Part shown: positions 1 through 10,960 of the stretch, one piece after another
How the letters are laid out: every line of letters begins with the position of its first letter
How positions within the stretch are numbered: position 1 is the first letter of the stretch
Assembly: GCA_007922225.1 (NCBI GenBank)
Contig: ML680092.1
Span: 1-64,000, forward strand
DNA from: Emydura subglobosa
Lineage: Eukaryota; Chordata; Testudines; Chelidae
Reading direction: 5' to 3'
DNA: 64,000 bases
Notes under the pieces: generated by a model
What the model was told of the DNA's origin: nothing
Database searches by the model: none
The model's input: the letters and a program-made list of their open reading frames with translations, nothing else
Made by a program: the position numbers and the translations under genes

Positions 1-614
1 TAAGCGAGTGCTGAACAAATCTGTGTCCAAGACCAGACAGTATCAGCATGGGGTGAGGCTGGGAGAGCTGGGGCGCACTGGTCGGGGTTTGCATCCATGG
101 ATGAGCAAAGAGAGCATTACAGGTAACTCCTCTGGGTGTGTGGCACCACCTGCTGTTGTGTGGGATGATAACAGCGTCTGGAGAGTGTCTGTGTGCCAAC
201 CTTCAACAGAAGCACTGGTGGGAAGCAGCCCAAGCAAACCAGGGTAATGCGGTTCAGCAGTACCCCAGCCCCAGGCATCTCTGTCTCAGTTAGTTCCAGG
301 CAAGTTCTGCCCAGGTCTTTGCAGGGCGGTGTGAGCATCACTGAATTACAGTTCAGCAGAACCAAATCTAGGACCCTTCCCCATTCAACGGGGGTCAGAG
401 AGTGGGAGGGACTCAACCATGAGCTCCACTAGGCTCTGGATCAGGCCCCAGGTGGAGGCATGAGATCAGCGAGGCAGCCTGGGGCTGAGTCTGCAGAGCA
501 TCTGGGAGAGAAAAGGAGGAGCCAGCCACAGACCCATGTCCTCTGCCCCTCTCAGCCCTGCCTAGCCCTGCACCCCCGCTGCTGCTCACACACCCATCTC
601 ACAGGGGTAATTAC
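1..614. other. Intergenic or intronic stretch, no gene seen
   Basis: The open frames here are short, overlap on both strands and lack splice signals or recognisable domains. I see no coding sequence and no repeat that I can name. If the exon candidate at 615-683 is real, this stretch would be the intron downstream of it on the minus strand. Confidence 0.5.
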
Positions 615-683
615 CTGGGACTCGTCCTCTTGCAAAGCAGGTTCCATTACCTCAACTTGATTGATATAGTCCTCCATGTATTG
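615..683 (-). CDS. Candidate internal exon, 23 codons, gene unknown
   Basis: On the minus strand a pyrimidine-rich acceptor (tttgtttctttgcag) precedes an open 69-nt segment that ends CCCAG followed by a GTAATT donor. Only the phase 0-0 reading is open. It gives 23 residues that begin QYMEDYINQVEV and end LQEDESQ, an acidic, probably helical peptide. The other two phases meet stops. I do not recognise the family. The phase differs from the exons of the GTPase gene at 47-61 kb, so it is not an obvious copy of one of those. It could be an exon of a leftward gene, perhaps the one whose promoter is suggested at 22,931-23,033, or a chance match of splice-like signals. Confidence 0.3.
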
Positions 684-724
684 CTGCAAAGAAACAAAGC
701 ATTAAAATCCCCTCCCTCTATTCC

Positions 725-1075
725 TTGCTGCCCTTCCTGTGGCCCTCCCCACCCTGCATTCCACCCTGTCCTGCCTGTCCACCTCCCCAACCTCTTTTCT
801 TCCTGACCCTCCCATGCCCCCTGAACTCCCTCTATTCCCTCATCCCTTCCTCTACTCCTCCCACCCACTATTCCTCCCTGCCCTTCCTGTGCCCCTCCCC
901 ACTCCCTATTTCCTCATGCCCCTCTTCTGCCTCTCCACTCCCTCTAGTCCCTCCTGCCCCTCTCTGTGACCCCTTCCCTTTTATTCCCTTCCCCCCCCCC
1001 CCCCCCCACCCGACCTCTTCTGCTCCCCATCCAGCTCCCAGTTTCCCTTCTTTCTCCCACTCCTCCCTGGACATA
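725..1075. repeat. Pyrimidine-rich low-complexity tract with 17-C run
   Basis: About 350 bases of nearly pure C/T with recurring CCCTCCC/CTTCCTGT words and a run of 17 C at 991-1007. Long open frames here are compositional artefacts rich in proline, serine and leucine. Confidence 0.85.
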
Positions 1076-1519
1076 TCTTCTGCTCTCCCTTCAGTATCCT
1101 CTCTGCTCTAATTGAGGTAAAAGCAAAGTAGTGAAGTACTGTATCAGTGCCTCCTGCGACTACAGGTTGCTCAACATACTGTGCATAGTTTAGGGCATGG
1201 GAATTCCCCCAGCTTGTCATCCTAGGAGAGACCAGAGAGGAGAGGGGATGGTGTAACTCTCCACCTGTTTCTCTGCTCCTTCTCCTCTGAGCACCTCCAC
1301 ACTTCAGTGAATATCAGCTGGTGCAGTCACTGCCCATCCAGACAGGCAGAGCTTTGGGCACTGGGGAGACTCACAGCCCCCCATTTCCTGCTGCAGCTTG
1401 CTGGAAATTTCCCACACCCAGCAGGGCTGGTGTTTCACAGCTACTGGATACAGAAGCCATGTTATCCCTTTCCCCATCCCCTCCCAACCCACCCTGCCGA
1501 CTTCTGGAATCTCACACAC
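1076..1519. other. Unassigned stretch left of an LTR
   Basis: No gene is seen. The part around 1,405-1,480 (cacacccagcagggctgg...) resembles 3,637-3,700 in direct orientation, so the left flank of the LTR at 1,520 and the right flank of the inverted LTR fragment at 3,637 share an older repeat. Confidence 0.4.
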
Positions 1520-2655
1520 TGTAACCGTCTATACCCTTATGTTTACCTCTTTTACAAGACTGTGATAAATTTTGTACAAAGTCTGCCTTGTGAAGTATCA
1601 TTCGAAAACTCAATCTGCTGCAACTTATTGTCCTGGTAAAATGTGTGTAGCAACGTTGCATGTAAAGTTATCAAAGTTACTCTATAAGACACGTTCCAAG
1701 TTTGGAGAAGCAACTTCAAACCAGTTGCTCAGAGACAAAAGGCAAAGTGACACCTCAGCCAGGTGTCAACAAAATCAAATGGACCATCACCTGCTTACAT
1801 GGCCATTCTTTGGCAGGAAGGAGGTTGTGAGTGAGAATTTTACATCTCGGAAAAGGAGCAGTTGGAGGTTCCCATCCCCATAGACTTTCTGTCTTCTGCA
1901 CCTCAACTGGAGATGATTTTCAAAGAGAAAAATAACTGTAAGAACTGAGAGCAGAGGCCACAGATCATCTCTTATCCCTTTCTCATTTCCCAGGGTATCA
2001 GCAACATCTGAAGGATAAGGAAACGCTGGACTGGGGGTGCGGTCCTGGCTGAAAAGATTCCAGCCAGCAAGGCTGCTGCAGCACATGCTGAGAGACACCT
2101 TTGCTTTGAATTAATTTAGCTTGTTAAATCAGGCTTTAGTTGCATTTTATTTTTTATTTTCTTGTAACTAATTCTGATTTTTATGCCTCATTATTTTTAA
2201 TCACTTAAAATCTCTCTTTCTGTGGTTAATTAACTAGTTTTATTGTTTTATCTAAACCAGTGTGTTTGGATTGAAGTGTTTGGGACATTCCATTTGGGAT
2301 AACAGGATTCGTGCAGATCATTTTCTATTAATGGAATGACAGACGTTACATGAGCTTGTATTGTCCAGGAGAGTGGGTGGGTGTTACCACATGTACAGTC
2401 TGGGGAAAAGTCTGACACTGGGAGTTCGCTGGTGTTGCCCTGTAATGTCATTCATTTGAGTATGAGTATTGTATGAGTGGCTGCCTATCGCACTTATACA
2501 ATATAGCTGGGAGAGATTTACATACCAGAGGTAGTGTGTGAGCTGGCCAGAAGTGGTAACTCTCACATCGAAGCAGTGTAAAAGGCACACCAGGTTGGAG
2601 AGCTGAGGGGACACAGCTGTTCATCTGTCCAGATTGTACCCTGGGTAATGTCACA
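1520..2655 (+). mobile_element. Gypsy-type LTR (family C), probable solo LTR
   Basis: Begins TGTAACCGTC and ends TGTCACA, about 1.14 kb. It is followed after one base by TGGCGCAGTGAGCAG (from 2,657), which looks like a tRNA primer-binding site. The 3' half (2,100-2,655) aligns by eye with the 5' LTR of element A at 11,520-12,011, sharing the words cacttaaaatct, tgttttatctaaa, gctggccagaagtg and gacacagct, and the same primer-site layout. No coding region follows, so only the LTR and a little leader remain. Boundaries rest on TG/CA ends and the primer site. Confidence 0.65.
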
Positions 2656-3239
2656 GTGGCGCAGTGAGCAGGGTATGTTGTTGCCTGACCCTTTTTAAGG
2701 TTAATAATGTTTGCATTGATGGCCAATTGAACTGCCTGTGGTAAGGTTCTTCCCCCAGAATCAGATTACACAGAACTGAGACTACGGAGTTTGGTATCTT
2801 GTGCGGAGTCTCGGAGTGGATGACAAGAGCACTCACACTGAGGGCAAAGCAAAGCCTTAGCTACCTCCATTAAAATAATGAACAAACCCAGAAAAGATCC
2901 CAACCACATGAAAAGATGGTGATCATACAACATTGGGGCTATCTACGGTATCATTTTTTATGTAAGCTTTTAGCATTGTCTACTCATACCCTTACCTGGG
3001 GGTAAGAGAGAAAAGGACCAGCCCCATCTCTGGCATGCCACAGTGTCCGATGGTCCAAGTTCCCCAAGGAGTTGAAGGGTCAAGTAGTAGAAACCCAGGC
3101 AGCAATAGGAGAAGCTCGGGAAAGATTAAGGCCCGGACCACATGGCGACTGGCCTGTTATAGGGTTTGAGTGTCATCTGTTCATGCTCATTCCTCCACAC
3201 CCATGTTGACCTTTTTCACCCACATAACAGTGAGGTTCA
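2656..3239. other. Leader remnant and unassigned sequence
   Basis: The first ~30 bases continue the primer-site region of the preceding LTR element. The rest has no open frame of note and no repeat I can name. Confidence 0.4.
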
Positions 3240-3637
3240 CTTCTTCTACAGGTTAACTCATGGATAATGAGCTAAAATGGCAGGGACACATTACACCTGT
3301 CAGCACTTGCTGAAGCGGATTTGTGGTTATTACTGCCGTGTTGCTTGCGGCAGCGCTGGCTGGAACATCCCAACTCCTGCCACGGAGCAATCTCGCCTTC
3401 GTTCCTTTTGTCTGACTCTGAGGTGTTGGTTTGAAGCTGTTTCCCCAGACTTGGAACATGCCCTATAGAGTAACGTCTATAACTCTACATACAGTATTGT
3501 CACAATTTTACCAGGACAATAATGTTCAGCACATTATGTGTTTCAAATGATCTCTCACAAGGCATCCTTTCTACAGTTATTATAAAATTTATCGCAGCCT
3601 TGTAAGAGATTTGAGCATAAGGGCACAGACTGTCACA
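3240..3637 (-). mobile_element. Inverted partial copy of LTR family C
   Basis: Read on the minus strand, this begins TGTGACAGTCTGTGCCCTTA and matches 1,520-1,760 of the plus-strand copy. Shared words include gataaatttt, gccttgtga, attgtcctggtaaaat and acgttccaag/gcatgttccaag. It is diverged, and the left end is uncertain. It forms a widely spaced inverted pair with the copy at 1,520. Confidence 0.6.
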
Positions 3638-4778
3638 CACACCCAGCAAGGCTGGCATTTTTGAGTCATCGGACACAGGCCCCATACACCCTCTTCCCCC
3701 ATCACAACCCCCCTGCCACCTTGCATTGGGCTGCAGACAGACAGCAGGGACTGCCCAGTGATTCCTTCTCTCAGCTGGCCCACATAGCATTTATGTGGTG
3801 GGAGGCAAGGCAGGAGACCAGCTCTCTGCCCCATCTCAATGCCCCCTAGCTGGCACCCATCTGCCAGGGAGCCACCAGCTGCACCAATACTCTGCCCTAG
3901 AGCTCATTTGGGGACAGACTGTCGGCCAGGTTGGTGGGGCAGGTAAAAGGGGAGGAGTACAGGGAGTCTAGTGGAGGCTGCTCTGGGCTCAGTGAGGACC
4001 CTGAGGCTCGGTGCCTGCAGGGCCGAGCTGAGGTCCTGAAGGGGCTTGGCCAGGCCTGGGCTCACTCAGCCCTACAGCCTCCCCGAGCACAGGCAAAGCT
4101 GGTGATTCCTAGGTCCCCTCAGCAGCTGAGAGGCAGGGACGTCACTGCTGCACCATCTCCTCTGGTGGCTGGCTGGGTGGGTCAGGGGAGATGGGCTGCA
4201 GGAGCTGATGTCTCAGAGGCTGAGGATCTTGGATCGACAGCTCCTGCTGCTCCCCCCTCCTTCTTCTAAACCCCCTTCCCTTCCCTGCTTCCCCCTCAGC
4301 TGAGCAGGGAGGGAGGCCCCTGCATAGTGGGGCTCAAGGGGTCCCAGCTCCTCCAATCTAGTGGTGGTCCAGCCCACGTGTGAAGGGAGGAGGCTGAGAG
4401 GCTCCCCCTATAACAGAGAAGGAGAAGAGGGCAAGGCCCCCATGGGTGCAGACTGGGGCTGAAGGTGTGTGGGGTCAGTGCAGCACAGGGCACCATAGGG
4501 AAGATTGGCTGAGACCTGAGGTGCAGAGGGAGCTGGCAGTGAGGGTCACATGGCAGGGCCATAGAGGGGCATCATTAAAAAAGGCTGATTAAATGATTCA
4601 TGGATCTTCAAACACTAAAGCAGGTCATAAGCACCCCATTGCCTACTGGACTCCATAACAAATGGTAACAGTTGATAACCATTTTATTCAAACATCTGTT
4701 CTTCATTTATTAACCCTTTATAGGCATATGTAGAAATAAAACCCTAATACAAAAGGTGATCATTCTGGGAGACCAGAC
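3638..4778. other. Unassigned GC-rich stretch
   Basis: Contains a fairly long open frame on the plus strand (3,931-4,269), but it has no domain, no splice context and a composition expected of GC-rich noncoding DNA. No gene called. The last ~180 bases are AT-rich and lead into the CR1 3' end. Confidence 0.4.
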
Positions 4779-4862
4779 ATAGAATCATAGAATATTAAAG
4801 TTAGAAGGGACCCCAGGAGGTCATCTAGTCCAACCCCCTGCTCAAAGCAGGACTAACCTCAG

Positions 4863-7657
4863 CTATATCATCCCAGCCAGGGCTTTGTCACGCCTCAGCT
4901 TAAAAACTTCTAAAGATGGAGATTCCACCACCTCCCTAGGTAACCAATTCCAGTGCTTCACCACCCTCCTAGTGAAAAACTTTTTCCTAATGTCCAACCT
5001 AGACCTCCCCAACTGCAATTTGAGACCGTTTCTCCTTGTTCTGACATCTGTCATCACCGAGAACAGCCTAGCCCCATCCTCCCTGGAACCCCCTTTCAGG
5101 TAGTTAAAGGCTGCTATCAAATCCCCCCCTCATTCTTCTCTTTTGCAGACTAAACAAGCCCAGTTCCCTCAGCCTCTCCTCATAAGTCCTGTGCTCCAGC
5201 CCCCTAATCATTTTTGTTGCCCTCCGCTGGACTCTCTCCAACTTGTCTACATCGTTTTTGTAGTGGGGGGCCCAAAACTGGACACAATACTCTAAATGTG
5301 GCCTTACCAATGCCGAATAGAGGGGAATAATCACTTCCTGCGTCCTGCTGGCAATGCCCCTCCTAATGCAGCCCAATATGCTATTAGCCTTCTTGACAAC
5401 CAGGGCACATTGCTGACTCATATCCAGCTTTTTATCCACTGTTACCCCCAGGTCCTTTTCTGCAGAACTGCTGCCTAGCTCTTCGGTCCCCAGTCTATAG
5501 CTGTGCATGGGATTCTTCCTTCCTAAGTGGAGGACTCTGCACTTTTCTTTGTTGAACCTCATCAGATTTCTTTTGGCCCAATCCTCCAGTTTGTTTAGGT
5601 CCTTCTGTATCCTATCCCTACCTTGCAGGGTATCTACCACTCCCCCCAGCTTAGTGTCATCCGCAAACTTGCTGAGGGTGCAATCTACCCCATCCTCCAA
5701 GATCATTAATAAAGATGTTGAAGAAAACCGGCCCCAGGACCGACCCCTGGGGAACTCCGCTTGTGACCGGTTGCCAGCTAGACATGGAGCCATTGATCAC
5801 TATTCGTTGAGCCCTATGCTCTAGCCAGTTCTCTATCCATTTTATGGTCCATTCATCCAACCCATACGTCTTTAACTTGCTGATAAGAATACTGTGAGAG
5901 ACAATATCAAAAGCTTTGCTAAAGTCAAGTCAAGTATATCACATCCACCGCCTTCCCTACATCCACAGAGCCAGTCACTCATCATAGAAAGCAATCAGGT
6001 TGGTCAGGCATGACTTTCCCTTGGTGAATCCATGTTGACTGTTCCTGATCACCTTCCTCTCTTCCAAGTGCCTTAAAATGGATTTCTTGAGGACCTGCTC
6101 CATGATTTTTCCAGGGATTGAAGTGAGGCTGACCGGTCTGTAGTTCCCTGGATCCTCTTTCCTCCCTTTTTTGAAGATGGGCACTATATTTGCTTTTTTC
6201 CACTCCTCAAGGACCTCCCCCTGTTGCCACGAGCTTTCAAAGATAATAGCCAATGGTTCTGAAATCACCTCAGCCAATTCCCTCAGCACCCTCGGGTGCA
6301 TTGCATCCGGCCCCATTGACTTATGTATGTCCAATCCTTCTAAATTGTCTTGGACCTGTTCCTTCAGCACTGCGGGATGTTCGCCTCCTTCCCATTCTGT
6401 GCCACCCAGTATAGTAGTCTGGGAGCCGATCTTGTCTGTGAAGACAGAGGCAAAAAAGGCATTGAGTACCTCAACTTTCTCCACATCCTCTGTCACTAGG
6501 TCGCCTCCCTCCTTCTCTAAGGGGCCCACACTTTCCCTAATCTTCCTCTTGTTGGCAACATACCTGTAGAAACCCTTCTTGTTCCCTTTCACGTCCCTTG
6601 CTAGCTGCAACTCCAATTGTGCTTTGGCCTTCCTGATTTCATTCCTGCATGTTCGAGCAATACTTTTATAATCCTCCCTAGTCATCTGACCAAGCTTCCA
6701 CTTCTTGTAAGCTTCTTTTTTGTGTTTAAGTTCACCAGAGACTTCTTTGTTAAGCCAACGTGGATGCCTACCATATTTGCTATTCTTTCTGCACATCGGG
6801 ATGGTTTGCTCCTGTGCCCTCAATAAGGTCTCTTTAAAATACAGCCAGCTCTCTTGGATTCCTTTCCCCCTCATATTAGCCTCCCAGGGAATCCTGCCCA
6901 TCAGTTCCCTGAGGGAGTCAAAGTCCGCTTTTCTGAAGTCCATGGTCCGTATCTTGCTGTTCTCCTTTCTTCCTTTTGTCAGGATCCTGAACTCGACCAT
7001 CTCATGGTCACTGCTGCCTAGGTTGCCACCCACTTCTACTTCCCCTACCAAATCTTCCCTGTTTGTGAGCAGCAGGTCAAGAGAAGCACGGCCCCTAGTT
7101 GGTTGCTCCAGCACTTGCACCAGGAAATTGTCTGCGACACTATACAAAAACTTCCTGGATTGTTTGTGCTCTGCTGTATTGCTCTTCCAGCAGATGTCAG
7201 GGTGATTGGAGTCCCCCATGAGAATCAGGTCCTGTGAACTGGAAACTTTCCCTAGTTGAGTAAAGAAAGCCTCATCTACCTCATCCTCCTGGTCTGGTGG
7301 TCTATAACAGACACCCACCATGACATCACCCTTATTGTTCTTGCTTCTAAGCTTAACTCAGAGACACTCAACTGGCTTATCTCCAGTTTCATACTGGAGC
7401 TCAGAGCAGTCATAGTGCTCTCTTACATACAGTACAACTCCTCCACCCCTTCGCCCCTGCCTGTCCTTCCTGAACAGTTTATACCCATCCATAACAGTGC
7501 TCCAGTCGTGTGAGTTACTCCACCAAGTCTCAGTTATTCCAATCATGTCATAGTTTCTTGACTGTGCCAGGACTTCCAATTCCTCCTGCTTGTTTCCCAG
7601 GCTTCTTGCATTTGTGTACAGGCACTTGAGATATGTAGCCGATTGGCCTACTTTCAC
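4863..7657 (-). pseudogene. CR1 ORF2: endonuclease-reverse transcriptase, broken
   Basis: The 7,657-7,358 part carries the start of the apurinic-type endonuclease (TNARSLGNKQEEL; ITETWW). An in-frame TGA at 7,358-7,360 sits where relatives usually have TGG. The same frame then runs on from 7,321 to 5,975 through the rest of the endonuclease ([17 protein letters not shown]) into the reverse transcriptase ([19 protein letters not shown]). Between 5,975 and about 5,860 there are more stops. A frameshift near 5,690 moves the reading to 5,793-5,104, which has the catalytic FADDT. The last block (5,120-4,863) is the conserved C-terminal [11 protein letters not shown] region in another frame. Damage appears to be point changes and small indels rather than large deletions. 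Confidence 0.9.
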
Positions 7658-7764
7658 AGTATGAATCGGGAGGCCTCCTTTGCTGCACCCTCCTCCTTCT
7701 GCTTCCTCGTGGTGTCCCTCTTCCCCACTTACCTTCGGGCTTAGGTCTCCGTCCCCCGTCGAAC

Positions 7765-8753
7765 CTAGTTTAAAGCCCTCCTCACTAGGTTAGCCAACCT
7801 GTCTGCGAAGATACTCTTCCCTCTCTTCGTTAGGTGAATCCCGTCTCTTCCTAGTAATCCTTCTTCCTGGAACAGCAATCCATGATCGAAGAATCCAAAG
7901 CCCTCCCTTCGACACCACCTGCGTAACCACACATTTACTTCTGCCATGCGACTGTTCCTACCTGGGCCTTTTCCCTGAACAGGGAGGTGGATGAGAACAC
8001 CACTTGCGCTTCAAACTCCTTTATCTCTTTTCCCATAGCCACATAGTCTGCAGTGATCCGCTCAAGATCATTCTTGGCAGTGTCATTGGTGCCCACGTGG
8101 AGACGTAGGAAGGGGTAGCGGTCTGAGGACTTGATAAGTTTTGGCAGTCTCTCTGTCAAATCCGTAATCCTAGCTCCAGGCAAGCAGCACACTTCTCTAG
8201 TTTCTTGGTTCGGACGGCAGATGGATGACTCTGTCCCCCTTAGGAGGGAGTCCCCGACCACCATCACCCTTCTCTTACTCTTGGGAATGGTGGTCGTGGA
8301 ACCCCCGTCCTTAGGACAATGCATCCCTTGCCTTTTGATCAAATGGGTCTCCTTCTGATCCATTCCCTCCGAAGGATCCTCCAAATCGTTCTCCGCCGTA
8401 GTACTTGTGCAGAGAAGATGAAAACAATTCCTTACATCTATCTGCATGGTGGGCACACAGGTTCTCTTTCTTCGGGAGGTCACATGCTGCCAATGTTCTT
8501 CCCCCTTCTTCAGTTTTGCCTGCCCGGCCTTCTCTGAATCTTCCTTACACTGTGCCTGTGCCCGATGGAGAAAGACATTGTTTTCTTTAATGCAACGCAG
8601 GGTTGATATTTGGGCCTCTAGTCCTTTAACCTTCTCTTCCAGTAAGGAAACCAACCTGCACTTGGTACAGATGAAGTCATCTCTATTCTGTGGGAGGAAG
8701 ACAAACATAACACATCCAGTGCAGGTGACAACAACAGATCGCTCCCTCTCCAT
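7765..8753 (-). pseudogene. CR1 ORF1: zinc finger plus SGNH esterase, frameshifted
   Basis: The first frame (8,753-7,935) has an N-terminal Cys pattern CTGC...CTKC, consistent with the PHD-like finger of CR1 ORF1. A predicted coiled coil follows (SLLEEKVKGLEAQISTLR), then the SGNH/GDSL esterase core: block I GDSLLRG (catalytic Ser), block III with GTND, and further downstream, in a shifted frame (7,947-7,765), the GRDGIHLT segment supplying the Asp-x-x-His. The shift near 7,940 separates the Asp/His block from the rest. In this family ORF1 is a nucleic-acid-binding protein with lipid-esterase homology needed for retrotransposition; its exact role here is inferred. Confidence 0.85.
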
Positions 8754-9030
8754 ATCTTTCCTCTGAGAGCCTCCTCAGATGCTGTATTTCCTGCTCAGCA
8801 ACGTCTGAAAGGTAAAAACTCGCTGTGGGCTCTCTCCACAGGCGAACTCCTGGGCAAACTCCCTCCTTCTGCACCTCACCGCCAAACACCTAGAACCATC
8901 TGAATGGGACAGGAGACAGCAGCTCAGGATGTGCCATCGAGAATCATCCTGTATGTCATGCACAGCTTTGGCTGGCTGAGCTGAAAGTTGCTTTTGCTGG
9001 TTCCACCCACACTCTGGCCCTGCAAGCTGA

Positions 9031-10275
9031 ATACAGGATTGCATTTTCTTGGGTTTTTACGGCACTGAACAGAGCAATCATAGCCTTGTCTCACTGTTCA
9101 CCTCTTCAGTTAATGGTCAGGCTCACAAACCCACAGCAGAGCAGAGTAAACAGAAATTAAGAGCCAGAATTTCACGTGTTCAGCACCCACAACTGGGACA
9201 AAATTTTCAAAGGAACTCAGGTGCAGATCCTCAGATGTGTGTAATGGAAGTTAGGATCTGGGCCTCAGCTTCCAAAATGCTCCCAACATGTTGAGCCCTT
9301 TTGAAAATCTGGCCCCATGTTCTGGTTCCTAAGTGGCTGCTGAGATTTTGAAAATCTGGCTCTACCAATATGTAAGTTACGGACTAAAGTGGATCACTAA
9401 CTCACAGTAACTGCCATTATCAGCATCTCAGCCCATATTACATTACCAGCAGCGTATTGATCCAGACCCTGGTCTTTATCAATCTCAGGGATAAGAAATT
9501 CTTAGACCAGATGTTAACAGCCATACAATATACAATTATTTCACACTTAAGATCTGATCCAAAGCCAATTTAAATCCCCCAAAGCCACCCATGTCAGGTA
9601 ATGAGTTTCAGTACAGGCTTTCTGTCTACTCTAAGTTTTGAAAAGATGTAAATTAAAACTCAGTATTGCCACCCCCAAAATGATTAGATTACTTTAAAAA
9701 GAACCCAGCACTGATTGTTTTTTTTAATCAGATGATTTGCTGTTTGATCACTGAGCGTGTAACAGCCATGTTTCCTGCTTCTTTCTCTAACCACAAACGC
9801 TACATATAAATTCAAGGACTTGGTTTACATCGATTTGGCTGAAGTCAGTTCCATAGCGATTCTGGCTAAATACATTGAAGATGTGCAGGCCTTTAAGAGC
9901 ACATGGCAGTATGCGGCGTGAGTGAGGCCACTGGTTTCATGTCTTGAGAAGGGGCTCAGCTTTCAAGTGTTTGGGAAACAAACTGCTTTGTCCCATTGCA
10001 CTCGCTGCGCACAGCGCAATACGGTGAGGGATGTATCCAACTGAATCAATAGCAATCACAGATAAAAATGTGCGAACAAGTTGTGCTGGGGAGTGAAAAC
10101 TGCTGTCAGTGTAGGAATGTGAATGTCTGAATGCTCCAACGGTTGCATTTGAATTCTCTGTTAACTTTGCCCTGTGGCTGTGTTTTTGTTTTTCACTGGC
10201 ATGGTTTTAGAAAACGAGGTAGGTTCAAGAGCGAATCGTGCCATTTCATGACAGTATTTACCGGCCAGCACCACT
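9031..10275. other. Gene-poor stretch with one exon-like segment
   Basis: Around 9,295-9,365 two similar words (gaaaatctggc) suggest an old interspersed repeat. From 9,366 to 9,780 and 9,930 to 10,275 nothing is recognised. An exon-like open segment at 9,817-9,917 is listed separately. Confidence 0.4.
9817..9917 (+). CDS. Weak exon candidate, 33 codons
   Basis: A pyrimidine tract (tttcctgcttctttctct) lies about 30 bases upstream of a possible acceptor AG, after which a frame reads DLVYIDLAEVSSIAILAKYI and continues to a strong donor-like GTGAGTGAGG at 9,918, in phase 2. The peptide looks protein-like (alternating hydrophobic pattern, no low-complexity bias), but I do not recognise it. The distance between the pyrimidine tract and the AG is long for an acceptor. 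It could be a lone decayed exon. Confidence 0.2.
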
Positions 10276-10960
10276 TCAAGCAAACCTGGAACTGTCATTA
10301 AAATAGTAACCGTCTCTGTGCATCACTTCATCGAAAATGCTAAAATGGAGACTCAATCTGTGATTCACTATAACCGACAGATTCTTTCCAGCATTACTAC
10401 GGCCTAGCCAGTTATTACCAATTTTGGATCTATGCATTTGATTTTTCCTTTTTATGTGTAGTACTTTGCACTCATCTTTATTGAATTTCATCTTGTTGAT
10501 TTTAGACCAATTCTCCAGTTTATCAAGGGGGTCACTTTATTTCTAGTCCTGTTGTCCAAGTTGCTTGCAATCCCATTTTAGTGTCATCTGCAAGTTTTGT
10601 AATAATAATTTCCACTCCACTATCCAATATTTAATGAAAATATTAAATAGCTTCGGACCCAGGACAGACCCCGGTGAGACCCCCCACCACAGTTGGACAG
10701 CAAACCATTGATAACTAGTCTTTAAGTATGAACTTCCAACCAGTTATTCATCCACTTTATAGTAATTTAATCTAGACTACATTTCCCTAGCTTCTTTATA
10801 AGAGCCGCATGTGGCAATTTCAAATGATTTACTAAAATCAAGATATATCATGACTACCGTTTCCCCATATCCACTTGGCAAGTAACCTTGGCAAAGAAGA
10901 AAATTAAGTTGGGTAGGAAAGATTTGTACAAAACCATGCTAGCTTTTCTTTATAACCCTG
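10276..10960 (-). mobile_element. Old CR1 fragment cut by element A
   Basis: Minus-strand pieces match the CR1 reverse transcriptase region (FNKDECKVLHIKRKNQM; words from the thumb and the FADD-flanking segment between 10,500 and 10,900). It is much more diverged than the CR1 at 4.8-9.0 kb and ends abruptly where element A's 5' LTR begins at 10,961, so A inserted into it. Confidence 0.75.

Larger units (their letters stand above)
4779..9030 (-). mobile_element. Nearly full-length CR1 LINE
   Basis: A CR1 non-LTR retrotransposon on the minus strand. Its 3' end is at about 4,779, where the plus strand shows the typical CR1 terminus agaatcatagaat. Reading leftward there is a leader (about 9,030-8,754), ORF1 (8,753-7,765), a short spacer, then ORF2 with endonuclease and reverse transcriptase down to 4,863. 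CR1 copies are usually cut short at the 5' end, so retention of ORF1 makes this one of the less truncated copies. It carries at least two frame breaks and several stops and is no longer autonomous. Confidence 0.92.

Noticed and set aside
725..1111. Long proline/serine-rich open frames
   Set aside because: They fall in a C/T-rich low-complexity tract and exist in several frames; no domain or splice signal.
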